A stretch of 64,000 nt of DNA from Peromyscus leucopus (GCF_004664715.2 NC_051068.1:18724506-18788505), one strand, 5' to 3'; numbered from the stretch's first letter, positions 12,203 through 24,650 are shown. The notes: a model not told the origin generated them from the sequence alone. Numbers and translations: made by a program.

Positions 12203-12296
12203 TGCACCACCACCACCCCCCAGTACTGGGAATTGAACCCAGGTCCTCATGCACACTAGGCAAGGACTTTACCACTGAACCATATCCCCAGACATA
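12203..12296 (-). repeat. ID/B4-type SINE fragment, antisense
   Basis: The reverse of the ID head is clear: tactgggaattgaacccagg … ctaggcaaggac … accactgaaccatatcccc. Confidence 0.75.
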
Positions 12297-13294
12297 TATA
12301 TATAAGATGTCTTATGAAAAGTATATGCCATATACTGCAGCACAGATTTAGCTTCAAAATACCACTGAAGTGGATTTTACTAGTAATTTAATACTTTAAA
12401 TAAGAAATTATATATTCTTTTGATTGTGGGTTGCTAGTAGGCAGGAGTTCCATACTCTGTTTTATCTGCTATTTTCATCTAACTTTTGTAAAAACCGAAG
12501 TGATAAACACATAATTAGGCAAATTTCCATAGAGTTATCTTTAGTGTCTCATGCAGTCATAGCAAATATCACCATAAATGTCACATCTACTTTATGCTTT
12601 GTCTTACGAGCTGTGGAAAGCAGCTTAGGAAGCAGTTGAGTGCACTGACCTTAGTCCCATTTGAAACAGCAGTCTTTATGATCACCCCTTTGCATGGTCA
12701 TAAAGTCAGAGTGAGCATGTAGTTAATATGATGGAGTACTCCAGCATTTCTAAATGGGCTGGCATTGAGTATATAACATGTCAAGTTATAACAAAGAACA
12801 AGGAGAAGAAACTATAAATCCCTCATTTGAGCAAAGTGGAAGAGTAGTTAACAGGGTGTTAATGTGCCTTTCATATTGAACTAATTCATGATAGTCAGAC
12901 TTTGCTATAAAACAGAAGTAAATGCATGTGAGATTTAATCTGGCTGGGAAAAAAAAGTTGGCTCCAGCAGTTGTACTAGCTAACAAGTGCTCATATAGTA
13001 CATGTTTTATTCTGTCTAAAACATAAGCACATTTGTGATCAGTTTTTATATCCAATTTTCTATAAATTGACACAGAAAAACAATAGTAAATTCTATGTTT
13101 CCTGAGTTATATTATGATGTCCCACAGTGCTCAGGCTTTGGGAAGGCCACTCTGACCTCATTTAGGTGTATATTATAACTTCTAAGGAATAGTAATTTTA
13201 CCTCACAGCTGTGCCCTCTTAGTTCTGAGGTATCCATTTTGGAAGAGACTGGCTTCTTCCACAATGGGGTATTTGGTGGGATGGGAAGGTAGGT

Positions 13295-13371
13295 TGTCTG
13301 TCTGTCTGTCTGTATGTCTGGTTGGTTGGTTGGTTGGTTGGTTGGTTGGTTGGTTGGTTGGTTGGTTGGTT
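13295..13371. repeat. (TCTG)n(GGTT)n compound microsatellite
   Basis: About six TCTG-type units switch abruptly to about 12 perfect GGTT units from 13321. Confidence 0.95.
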
Positions 13372-14145
13372 AAAAAGTTAAGCAGTTCACAGACATATTT
13401 AAAAAGAAATATTTTTTTAAGTTTTAAAACTGATAAACAGGAAATTTAACAGTCAAAATTTGAATGTAGACCAAAATGTAAGATCTCATCTTTCTCTTTC
13501 TCTCTCTTTTTTTGTCTGTCTTTTCATCAGAATGACAACAGTGCTACAGTGTTTGAAGGCCAAAATTAGGTTTGATTTTTTTTTATAGTAAAATGAATTT
13601 AAGATGATAACCTCAGTCATCTGATACTGCAGACAGTACTTTGTGAACTCTGTTGTGATTGATTTTCTCCCTAGGGTAAGGCCATGGTACAGTACAGAAT
13701 GTGTTTACAGATGCTTGCTAAAGTGGGAGGGGGAAAAAAGGCTTCCGCTTGTCAACGGGAGCTGCCCAATGAAATTTGAACTTAAATAAGATTGATTGTA
13801 TTTGACTGTGTATCAGCCACATGAGAGGTGGAGATGAGAAAATTCCTGACACTTAAGTTGCATTTTTGAAAATGTTTAAGTACTGTTAACATTTTCTTCG
13901 TTTCATTTCTAATTAAACAGTGTAGCTGTGGTTGAAGTGAAGATGCTTCTCTTTTAGTGACTGGGATTGGGCAAGGTTACTTTGAAACAAGTGTCTTCAT
14001 TTGCCCAATCAGTGTCGATCCCTTAAAAGCCTTGTCATGAAGCAGACCCTGTAACTGCTCTGAGACACTCATTTTCCCTCCTGGAGAGGACATACAAAAT
14101 GAAGCCTATTGGAAGCCACAGAGGATCCTATAGGAAGTGCTAGCA

Positions 14146-14349
14146 CAGCAGTTCTCCTCCTGCCGGTTGAAAGACCCATTCACAGGGGTCCCCTAAGACC
14201 ATTGGAAAACACAGAGATTCACAGTACAGTTTGTAAGGATAGCAAAATTACAGTTATGAAGTAGCAATAAAAATAATGTTATGGTTGGGGGTCACCACAC
14301 AAGGAGCTGTGTTAAAGGGTCCCACCGTTAGGATGGTTGAAAACTACTG
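14146..14349 (+). mobile_element. URR1-type non-autonomous hAT DNA transposon
   Basis: The 204-bp element begins cagcagttctc and ends gaaaactactg, decayed forms of the hAT-Charlie inverted ends. Its body contains acaggggtcccctaagacc, caaaattacagttatgaag and tatggttgggggtcacc, the URR1 consensus blocks. It is flanked by identical 8-bp copies of TGCTAGCA (14138-14145 and 14350-14357), as hAT insertion produces. No transposase is encoded. Confidence 0.92.
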
Positions 14350-14944
14350 TGCTAGCAGAAGGAAATGGGACATGGTCAGCTGTCTGGGAGTCTGTCTCCA
14401 GCTGCTAAGTTCCTCTGGAAGGGTGTGTTGTTTAGCTTTTGGCTGCCCTCTGGTTCATGGGACAGTGTTGCCTTAAGCAGATGGAAATTAAGCTTGGAAG
14501 GAAGAAATGCTTTTCCTGTGGGGGCGGAGGGCCGAGCTGTTTTCTTTCACTTTGATTTTGTTTAAAGTTGGTTTGTAGCAGTCAGCCATTCTTTTATGAA
14601 GTTATTTGGCTAGTTTTGGAAACCTTTTATCTCTGACATGTAAACTAGAGCTGACCTCCTTTGCTGTTTGTGATAAGAGATGATTTCCTCTGTTTTTGGA
14701 AATGGCTAGTGCAGACCAAAGGCCACTGGCTTTGTGGCATTGGTTGAATTCTTACTTGTGTTTAGATGTCACCTTCTTTTCAGTGGTTGTCCCAGTAAGG
14801 GGCATTTGTAAAAATGGTTTCCCAAGTTAGAATGGCTTCTCAAGGTTTTTCGGGTTGATTGATGGTAAAAATGATAAGCACTTAGTAGAAGCCACAAAGC
14901 ATGCTTCCAGTCTTAAGTTTTGATTATTTATTCATTTGCTTATC

Positions 14945-15105
14945 TGCTATGGGGTTTTTGTTTCTCGAAACAGGATCTTGCTATATAGTCTGGTTGGCCT
15001 GGCCTGGAACTCATTATGTAGCCGAGGATAGCTCCAGGGCATAATAATTCTGCCTTCCAGTGCTTGAATTGCAGGTGTTAGCCTCACTATAGGCCTGACT
15101 TGATC
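14945..15105 (-). repeat. B1 SINE, diverged
   Basis: Reverse B1 with ctcgaaacaggatcttgct … tggcctggcctggaactc … cttgaattgcaggtgtt. Confidence 0.75.
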
Positions 15106-16764
15106 TTTCCCAGGCTGAAGCTAGTACTAAGCTCCAGTTACCCTCTCTGAGGTTCTGAGCTCCCAGTCATCCAACAGATCACAGGTTTGAACTGGTGGTT
15201 CATGGACTGCCCAGCTGTTAACAGGCAGCAGCTTAGGTGGACTGGGTGACAGACATTTTTCAACCCTATCACTGTGACACTGTGATAAGTCAGGGAGCAT
15301 CTGTATTTCTGAGTCAAGTATCAGCTGTTCGTTTTGTAAATACTATAGACAGTGTTTATCAAGATTTACAGCTTCAACTTTCTTCAGAGATAATAAAGTG
15401 GCAGGATGGCTTGTGAAAGTTTGGATGTTATGTTACCTATGAATTGACTCTGGCTTCCAGTGGATGTTATTAACTCCTTGTTCCCTCAATTATAAAACTT
15501 TTGCATGATTGAAATTGTTTTGAGGCTTAAATGGGATAACAAATGTAAGAGCATGAAGAAGCAAGCCTGGCACTCAGTAGAGGGCTTCCTTTTGCTCATT
15601 CTGCTGCTTCTCAGTTTAGTATTTGTATCAACCGCTAAAATGTGAAATGATATTGTTACTACATGGTAATATATTTCGTGTTGACACATACCTAGACAAA
15701 CTTTTCTGAAAATGATAACTATTTGCATCATTCACTTTATAGTTTTTTAAAGCTTTAACTTCTTTAATAAGCTGTTTATCCTTGTTTTGATATTTAAATG
15801 ATATATCTTATCTAAGAATCTGTTTTGTAGTTTATGCTCCCCTGGGGTCTAATAAAGGTTCCTTAAGTTTCCATACCTACTTTACATGGGTGGGGGCCTC
15901 AATGGGTGGGCGTCATTATTTCAAGATGGTTCTGTTCACCATGAATAAGCTGTGGTAGCTGCCAAAAGGAGAGCCTGGAGTTAACTTTCTGTCTCACTGA
16001 TGTTCCTGTTAGCCTCTTTCTCATAGAGTGAAAATAGGAACAGTTAACTGCCAGTCGGAATAGATGTACTTACCCTATCAGAAGTCTCCTGTGGTAGCAC
16101 TGCTTACCACATTTAAGTCAGAACCCATATCTGAGAATCTGGGATGCATTTACTGTTTATCTGGCCAGTCTGCCTAACAACACATCTAAAATTGAAACAA
16201 GAATTGAGCATCAGGGCAGGAAAGCCTTTGTGTGTCTCAGGCTGTCCACTCGTGCTAGTAGAAAACAGCTGCCTTCAGGGCCCATCTCCACAACGCTCAA
16301 AACACATCAGTGCAACACCCATCAGCCCTCTCTCTGAATCTTCTCCCAGCCCTGGGGAAGAGCCCTGTGAAGATTCACTGCCATAACCAACCAACATTTG
16401 AGATCTCCTTTAATCCTGTCTGTTCTTCCTGGAGCTTTTACCCTAGAGCCTGACACCAGAATTTCAGTGTTCTTTCCTCGCTTGGTCTGCTGACGTCACT
16501 AGTATGTCTTCAGAGCATTATGAGCACCTCCCCCACAGTGGCCTTTCCTCTCAGCTGCTGTACTCTTGTTTCATTTGTTCACAGCCTTATATATCGCCCC
16601 TGAACTTTCTGGACAGAGGCTAGGTCTGTACCTCTCGGTATGGATGAATCTTACCTCATTTTCCAACAAAAAATATTGGTTGGCTTCATCACTTATGAAT
16701 ATGACACTCTGTGGTTTTGTCTTTTCTCACACGTTATCTGAGTACCCTGCCTCCATGTAAGCAA

Positions 16765-16958
16765 TCTAAAGAGATGGCTCAGAGGTTAAGATCACTGCTC
16801 TTCCAGAGGACCCAAGTTCAGTCCTCAGCACCCACATGGCAGCTCACAACTGCCTATAACTTCAGTTCCAGGGGATCCAACACCCTCATACAGACATACA
16901 TGCAGGCAGAACACCAATGCATATAAAATAAATAAGTAAATCTATTAAAAAAGAAACC
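16765..16958 (+). repeat. B2 SINE
   Basis: It shows agagatggctcagaggttaag, ccagaggacccaagttcagtc and cagcacccacatggcagctc, and ends with aaaataaataagtaaatct, the B2 3' tail with AATAAA. Confidence 0.93.
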
Positions 16959-19582
16959 AGAGCTAAGCAAAAGCAACCAAAAATTAGATCTTGCCTTGCT
17001 TTTGAAAGATTCATGACTTCTTCATGCCTAGGCCTCAACAAAAGAATCTCTGCAGTTGTTTGGTACCCTTTGGCCTAGCCAAACATTTTATGAAGTTTTG
17101 CCTGTTATTGTGATAGCAATTTAACAAACTTAACATATATGAAATGGATTTACTATTTATTCAGTTCAGAGAAGACAGAATATACAAACAATTCTGTACT
17201 GACACGTTTGTAGCCGGCCAGCTCCTGAGATGTGCACAGTGAGTGCTGCAGGAGTACAGAAGGGGGACTGACGAGCTGGCCATGGAGGGGATGGTGGTTG
17301 TTTGTTTTGTTGCTGGAGCTATTGTGACAGCTTCCTTGGAAAACAGAAAGCTTATCTATCACTTAGTACATGTAGTGTATTTCAGTTCTTTTCAGCCTTT
17401 AGCTGACACCTTTGTATAAGCACAGACTTCATGTGTAGAGAAACCGCTGTCATTTTTGTCTTGTTCACCTTCATGTCAATCATATTACTGAGCACATTAC
17501 CTTGTATAGAAATGATCAGTGTTCATTGAGCAGATTTATATTTTATATTTCAGGTGGATAAAAATACACTGTGGCTATAAAATTTGCCTTCTCAGCCCTT
17601 GAGGGTAAAGAAATCGTAACTATATTACCACCTCAAACCTGTCTTGGGTACATAGTACCGCCATGGATTGTCAGATTATTTTAGAACATGTGTATAGAAT
17701 ATGTATAGAACACAAACTTTGAGTATGTCTGTGGCAAAGACTTTATTTGAAGCCTTGATGTAAAAGAATTACAAAAGCATTTTTCGGCGTAAGAAGGCAG
17801 CATTTCAGTATGCTTGCATACTGAGGATAGATATGTCAGAATGACTTCAGCCAGTTTGCCTTCCTCTCCTCACTCACCCTTCTCTCATACTTTATGGTCT
17901 ATATGTTAAGTGAACAAATATGGTAAAAATTAAGACCCATCTTAGATGTTAACTATAGTATGAGTTTAAATCATTTCTCTCTTCTAAGATTTCTCATCTT
18001 TTAATAAGGAGAGTAGGATATGGTCTATATGATCTTCTTTAGTGTTAAAAATATGATTCCATGATTAAGATTGTCATTCATGTGTAGGAATCCATTAGGA
18101 GTTTGACTGAAGGATGTTTGACATGGCTGTGCTTATCTTAAGATGCTTTTGGAAACCAGTGTTGTAAATATTTCTTGTGTAGCTTTTCGATCCCCATTAT
18201 GGCACCAGGCGAGTGAGAGACTTAAGAGACAGTGCTCTATACTCATACTTCAATGAAAGTCTCTTTAGGAAACTTCAGCACTTTCACACTATGGTTTGAA
18301 AGATACTGGAATAAACAATGTTGTAAAATAGAAATATGCAGCAGGCAACTTTTTCCTTATAGTCTCTTAGTTAGGAAGTAAATGAAGGTTATTATATTGT
18401 TCATTATAACTTCATTTTTAAACTTAATATATTGTGATTAATGCCCAGTTCTTAGAGACTTTTTTGTATTTCCACATCTCAATTTTTACTTAATTTGGAA
18501 AGAACACACCAATTGAACTTTCCTGGGACTGTTTATACCATAGCAAGTCACCTTCCAGAACACTTTGTGCTGCTATACCTGGACTACAGACTGCTTGGCA
18601 GGTGTTTAAACTGCTGTCATCTTTCAAGAAGCATTAGTCAGAAAGGAAGTGGATGTCGAATGAGCAACAAGCTGAAAACAGCATTTTATAACCAAATATA
18701 GAAACCCCTCTGTAGGAAAGTCTATCCCAGCAACAAATTAGTCAGAACCTACCCGACAGGCTGCTACCTCAAGGCTTGTGTCCAAGGTAAACCTGTATCT
18801 GTGGAGGATTAAACTTGTGGTGATAATGACTTAGCTTTTTAATACTCACTCTTGTTTATTTTGTGCCAGATTTCCTAGTTCTTCATGCTGGGTCTTCAAA
18901 ATTCTTGAACAAACCACTTAATGTATACTTGCTTCTTCATCTTTAGAGGAATTATAAAATTTGGGAATTGTTTCAACTTGAGACCCTATGATTTCTCTTT
19001 TATGACTTATAAAGTTGTGTTAACTCTGTGACACATGCGTTTGTATGATCAGTTCTTTTTATTTGATTTTCTGAGGTGATGGGAAGCTAATTTTCAATTG
19101 CATTTCTAATCTTTTTATATGAAATGCAGGCCCCCATTTTATATGAAAACTGATATTTGTGTTAAGAAGACTTTTTTTACTGTGTGAAATTGTAAATACA
19201 TAGATTATGGAATGAAGAAGTTGTAAGACCAGACACCAACCAAACCTGCCCCACAGGGCTCTTGTCAGATTCAGCTGCACAGTTCACATAGAGGTGCTCT
19301 TCTTTGTAAGCACAGGGCAAGTGTTCCAGGACTAATGTTTTTATAATCAGCAAATCACATTTGATCTCTATAATACTAAACATTTACAACTTATATAAGC
19401 TTTCCATATTTTATCTTAGAATTTTTAAATATTCATAATGATTTTATGATTTTATATATTTTATTTTCTGTTTTAAGTCATTAAGCTTATATATCATAGT
19501 TGAATGCAGTATTTATTTCAGCTGTTTTTTCAATACTTTTGATGCCTAGTTTAGTCTTTCCTTGTTAAAGATAGTAATATTT

Positions 19583-19745
19583 TCCTGGGTGGTGGTGGCG
19601 CACGCCTCTAATCCCAGCACTTGGGAGGCAGAGCCTGGTGGAGTTCTGTGAGTTCAAGGCCATCCTGGGCTACAAAGTGAGTTCCAGGACAGGCACCAAA
19701 ACTACACAGAGAAACTGTGTCTCAGAAAACCAAAAAAAAAAAAAG
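19583..19745 (+). repeat. B1 SINE with A tail
   Basis: Near full-length B1 (gggtggtggtggcgcacgcc … caaaactacacagagaaac) ending in a 13-A run. Confidence 0.95.
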
Positions 19746-21779
19746 TAATATTTTATTTCTCAAAAGTAAAAGTTAATGTTTCTTTATAAACTATATTAAA
19801 CATCCCTCTTTCAGCATATTTTCAGGGATTCCATTTTACTGACTTGGAGTTTAATTTAGTTCTCTTTTTATGTAAGTCTTTCTAAATTAAGAAAATTATT
19901 AACTTTAGAAAACTGAGGATTTCTGATTCTAAAATGGTTGTTTAGAAAATAAGCATTCAGTTACAGCACCCTTCTTTTAGACTGGGATTGAACCCTATGT
20001 CCAGGGGCAGGCACAGAGTTGTAGTGCTGAGGAGAGAAAACACCCCGTTGTGTGGTGGTTACCCCTTGTATGTGGGGCATTCCATCGAAGTGTTAGGAAG
20101 CTCCTCCAGCGGGCATTTGGAGTTGTATCTACTTACTCTAGAATGTAATTTTGCCTTGAGCTAGTAAGGACTGGGCTTATTTCCTTTTACAGAGCTTCCT
20201 TTTACGTTTCTTCATTGTCATTTGTTTATATTATTTCTGGTGCTCTTTAACACGGGTTGGGTATCCTTGTTCTAAAATGCTTGGGGCGCCTGGGAATACC
20301 AAATATTATTTGTGTTTGTAATAGTTTCTGTGTGTTAACTGGACCATTAGATTCAGTGCACAGGCTGCTTTGCTGTCATGGGAAGTCCTCATGAACGAGG
20401 TTTTTCCTGTCTCTTTTCAGAGTGCATAAGTTGTCACCCTTTTGGCATTTGAGCAAGGTATTCTTTCAGTTGTTGCAAAAGTTACCCCTTCACATAATCT
20501 CACTCACTTAAAAGGAGCTACAGGAACTGCACACAGGGCCTTAGTGACAGGACACTTCTTAACCAAGCACAAGGCCCAGTCTGATACAGTCCTAAGAAAA
20601 CGAAAAATAGATGGCTTTCTTTTTTAAGAAAAACAGAACAAAGGTTTGTTGTTTACATAGCAAAATTAAGTAAAAGATTCACTATGATCCGTGCACTGTG
20701 AGCTGTAGTATGTTGAACTTTTTTTGTTACTCTGGTAATGACCTGAAACATAACTGTAGATGTGGAGAATTCCGTACATTTACCGAAACCTAATCTGTCT
20801 ATAAAGCTCTGTCTAAATAGAACTCTGTGTGTCAACTGTCCTTATAAGCTGATCACCCTGGAACATCATACGTTTTCTTTTTTGGCAATGAATACTTAAG
20901 ATACATGTCCTTTATGTTTATAGTTATACAATAGATACACAAAAGCAGAGTTAAGTGAAAGAGAATGTTTATGTAGTACTTCACAGGGAAAGTCACAGGG
21001 TGAGTAAAAAAGAGGTCTCAGTACCTAATTACGAAGTTTTCTTGCCTTTTATCTTCCTAAGGGTAATTGCTCCTAAGAATTCCCTGTTGGCTGAATTGAA
21101 CCCTTACAGAATTTGTACTGAAGCCCTTCTTCCTTCTCTTAATTGTGTTTAAACATAGGACCTATAGAGGGGTGCCAAGGTTAAATAAAGCCATAAGGGA
21201 CATCAAAGCAGCACTTGGAAGAATACAGTCAGTAAGAAGCTCTCTACAAGCCAGATGGGAGGCCTGACCAGAAGTTGATCATGCTCACACTTGATCTCAG
21301 TGTTCCAGCCCCAAGATACATGAGAAATTAAATTCCTGCTGTGGAAGTCACCTTGGCAATGATAGGCAGTCCTCGGTGTCTGCAGTTTGGAAAAAGATCC
21401 CTAAGACATGCAAATAGTTCCAAAATGCAAAACGTGAATTCATCGTGCTCCAGGCACTGTGTTGACTCTAAATGGAATAATAGAGGCATACCTGCTATGA
21501 TCTTCTGCCCCTCCACAGAGCCTTGGACTTCCTCTAGTGTTTGCTTGAGCAGTGATTTCTTGATTTCCTGCGTGTGTCATGTGTTGTTAGACCTAGTATG
21601 GTTGTGTCTATAACTGAACACATACAAACTTTTTTCTTGTAATTTTCCTCTAAAACAGCACCATATTAACAATTTTGTATATCATGTTAGATATTGTAAG
21701 TAACTTAGAGATAACTTATCCAAGATATGCATAGAGTATGTATAAACAGTATGCTTTGATAAGGACCTTAAGGATCTGC

Positions 21780-22142
21780 AGACCTCAAAGGCTCCCTGTT
21801 GCTGGAGGGCTTCTCTCCAGGTTCCACCAAGCCCCGCAGTCCCACAATCCACGTATAAAATAATCACTCAGATGCTTATATTATTTATAAACTGTATGGC
21901 CGTGGCAGGCTTCTTGCTAACTGTTCTTATATCTTAAATTAACCCATTTCTATAAATCTATACCTTGCCACGTGGCTGGTGGCTTACCGGCGTCTTTACA
22001 TGCTGCTTGTCCTGGCCGTGGCTGCAGTGTCTCTCCCCCTTCTTCCTGTTTCCCTAATTCTCCTCTCTCCTTGTCCCGCCTATACTTCCTGTCTGGTCAC
22101 TGGCCATCAGTGTTTTATTTATATAGAATGATATCCATAGCA
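21780..22142 (-). repeat. Antisense LTR (family B) with polypurine tract next to it
   Basis: It shares long blocks with the copy at 35750-36084 (ggcaggcttcttgctaactg, ggtggcttaccggcgtctt, tctccttgtccc). On the minus strand it starts TGCTATGG right after a purine run (aagaagaaaaggggaag), the usual polypurine tract/LTR junction of a retroelement. It resembles MYS/MYSERV-type cricetid LTRs, but the family name is not certain. Confidence 0.7.
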
Positions 22143-22360
22143 CTTCCCCTTTTCTTCTTTTTTTTTTAAAAAAGGAAGGTTTTAACTTTAACATGGTAAA
22201 ATTACATATAACAAAACAATTATTGAGCAAGAATTACAGTTACAATATTAAAGATGTCCTATCTATTTTATATTTGTAAGTTTAAGGTTTTATATCTAAC
22301 TTGTCTTTTATCATAACTGAGGAAATTACAGCTATCTAGTCTTCAACCACATCAAAGACC
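22143..22360 (-). mobile_element. 218-bp internal remnant of an LTR element
   Basis: AT-rich sequence without coding capacity sits between the polypurine tract (22143-22158) and the tRNA-like tract. It includes a T-run with ggttttaactttaacatgg (reverse), which I associate with the 3' internal part of the family-B element. It is heavily deleted. Confidence 0.5.
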
Positions 22361-22398
22361 TCAGAAGATTGGGGGTTCGTGTCCCTTCGTGGTCGCCA
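22361..22398 (+). other. tRNA-Arg 3'-half-like tract, probable extended primer binding site
   Basis: Read on the + strand, the 38 nt run from tcagaagatt through the TΨC arm (gggggttcg) to gtggtcg and a terminal CCA. From memory, mammalian tRNA-Arg(UCG) differs at only two of the 38 positions. On the minus strand, 5 nt after the end of the LTR at 22404, the first 18 nt (starting TGG) are placed as a retroviral primer binding site. There is no 5' half, so this is not a tRNA gene. Confidence 0.75.
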
Positions 22399-22403
22399 GT
22401 TAT

Positions 22404-22886
22404 TGGAGAAATTATTTTGGCCACTCCACGTAGTTAAAAGGATATTTATTTAATGGCGTAACTCACAAATTAAGTAATAGGTAGGTCGCAGGGTCTGGGG
22501 AAGGTGTATCGCAGTCCAGCGGTGTTCTCCGGAACTCTGTACAGTCCACCTTCACCATTCAGCGTCCTGGCACAGAGAGAGCGCACAGAGAGAGAGCTGG
22601 CCCATCCAGCTCTCGGGTCTCCCGGCGCCTCCCCTGGCCCCGCCTCGTAGGCGTGACAGTTGTTCAAACTAAGAGAATTACAAGCACAAATCATTGTGGT
22701 GATCATGGGCTAGTATATAACCTTTGAAGGCCTGCCATAGGTAATCTGAAGCTGACCAAACTGACCTCACCTTGTAAAGGCTGCATAACCTTTGAAAACA
22801 GTGCCACAAACAGAAGAATGTGACTTTAAAACATGAGCTTGTGGGTGACAGGTTCAGACCATAGCATTCTGCCACTAGCCATCACA
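22404..22886 (-). repeat. Antisense LTR (family A) with TATA and AATAAA
   Basis: On the minus strand it begins TGTGATGGC and ends …TTTCTCCA, with a TATA-like TTATATAC at about 22712-22720, a GC-rich block near 22,610-22,650 and AATAAA (+ strand TTTATT at 22445-22450) about 40 bp before its end. The TG…CA ends and the adjoining primer site support an LTR. It shows no clear similarity to the LTR on the other side of the internal remnant. Confidence 0.6.
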
Positions 22887-23607
22887 AATTCACATAATCT
22901 GAACAGTTCCAGTAGCGTTCAAAAGCCTAAAGTTTAAAGTCTCTTTTGAGACTCACGGCAAACTTAGCTGTGAGCCTCTGTAAAATTAATAAATACCTAC
23001 TTCCGGTGTACACTGGTATAGAATAGTATTTCTATTTCAATAGAGACAAACAGGAAAGTAGTAAGAGAAGACTGGACCAAAGCAAGGCTTGAAAAAGCCA
23101 GGAAAACATTAAATCCTGAAGCACCGTGTCCAGCTTCCAGGGAATGTGATGATATTGAGAGCTGTGACAGGCTTGGGCAGCCTTATCCCTATAGCTCTGG
23201 CATTTGTAACATATGTGGACACTCTCCCAGGACAGCCCCACTCAGTGCCTACAGTTTTTCTTGGAAAACATTCCAGATTCAATAGAATCTCCATTGCAAA
23301 TTCAGCTTCACTCTATTGTCATAGCTTCATGTATAACCTGCTTGCAGGTTTCCTGTAAGGAGTCTAACATTGCTCCATATTGTCTGAGCTCCTAAGCCTT
23401 TCTTGAGTCTTCTTAATAACCCTGTGTGTATGTATGCTATGTGATGCCTTCAACACCAGTACTGTGGGAATGGCATCAGCTCCAGAGCCCTCTTGGACCA
23501 CGGTTTGAGAGCTTGTGTGGTTGGACTGGGAAAGCACTTCCCTGGGCGGTGTTCTGTTCTCTCTCTCTCCTTCCCCCAACCCCCAACCCCTGTCTCTTGT
23601 CTGTCTG

Positions 23608-23610
<3 letters not shown>

Positions 23611-23675
<65 letters not shown>
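23611..23675. repeat. (CT)n microsatellite
   Basis: More than 30 uninterrupted CT units, preceded by a mixed pyrimidine stretch, abut a reverse B1. The arginine/glutamate or serine/leucine open frames across it are not genes. Confidence 0.97.
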
Positions 23676-23678
<3 letters not shown>

Positions 23679-23826
23679 CATTTTTTTGAAACAGGGTTTC
23701 TCTGTGTAGCTTTGGTTATCCTGGAACTCACTCTGTACACTAGGCTGGACTCGAATTCACAGAGATCTGCCTGCCTCTGCCTTCTGAGTGCTGGGATTAA
23801 AGGTGTGTGCCACCACCACGGGCAAA
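23676..23826 (-). repeat. B1 SINE
   Basis: Reverse B1: gaaacagggtttctctgtg … gatctgcctgcctctgcctt … gtgtgccaccacc. Confidence 0.93.
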
Positions 23827-24394
23827 GTGCTCTCTTTTTAAACAGTTTCCTAAATGAATTTTCTACTTTACCATCCTGAAGTGTTTAATGCATATCTAGC
23901 TTTCAAGGCACTTTGTCCATAGTTGCTTTGACACAACTTTTAATGCTTTCATGATGCTTGTCTAACCAAATAGAATTGTTTTCCCCCCACATCTGTTTAC
24001 TTCTGATATTAACAGTAAACCTGCGTAGAAGCTTCAAACAATAACTATTCTGTAGATTTGAATTTTCTTCTCTCATGTCAGTTAGTCCATTATTGTTTAA
24101 TTCGGCCTCGTTCAGATTTTCAGGACACAGGCAAAACACAAATTACTAGATAGAATATAACATCCCTGGACCTCTAATCCAGTTCCCACCAGACACTGTA
24201 TCAGTAGTGTTAATGTCCATATTTCTTTAACATTCTGCTCTAACAAGCTCCCACCAGAATGGCCCATTAAGCTCTGGAGGCTTCTCCAGTCCACATGTAA
24301 AAACAGTTGTAAATTTTTCCTGCAGGTTAATTCTAAAGGCCGAAGAACCGTGGTCAGGTTTAGTGACCATCACAACACCGCTTCTCTGTTACTG

Positions 24395-24650
24395 GTTTTC
24401 TGTAATAGTTAACCTTTTGTGCCTCTGTGACTGTGATGCCAATCAGAATCAACTTATGCAGGGAAATATTTATTGTAGCTCATGGTTTTACAGAGAGAGC
24501 AGAGTGACTAGAGGGAGAGGCTGGGTCTTCCAGTGACCTGCTTCCCCAGGCGGAGCTCCCACCTCTTAAAGGTTCTACCTACAGCCTCTGAGTAAAGCAC
24601 TAACTGGGAACAAGGGCACCAGATTCCAACTATCACCATGCTATTTATTA
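24395..24650 (-). repeat. Old LTR-like repeat, antisense
   Basis: The pattern caatcagaatcaacttatgc … gaaatatttattgtagctc … ctgggtcttccagtgacc … aaaggttctacctacagcc resembles mammalian MaLR/ERVL LTRs read in reverse. The family is not assigned. Confidence 0.4.

Noticed and set aside
22361..22398. A tRNA gene
   Set aside because: Only the 3' half and CCA are present; genomic tRNA genes in mammals do not encode CCA, and the acceptor 5' strand and D arm are missing.
23364..23879. Several overlapping open frames on both strands
   Set aside because: They read through the (CT)n run and a reverse B1; low-complexity artefacts.
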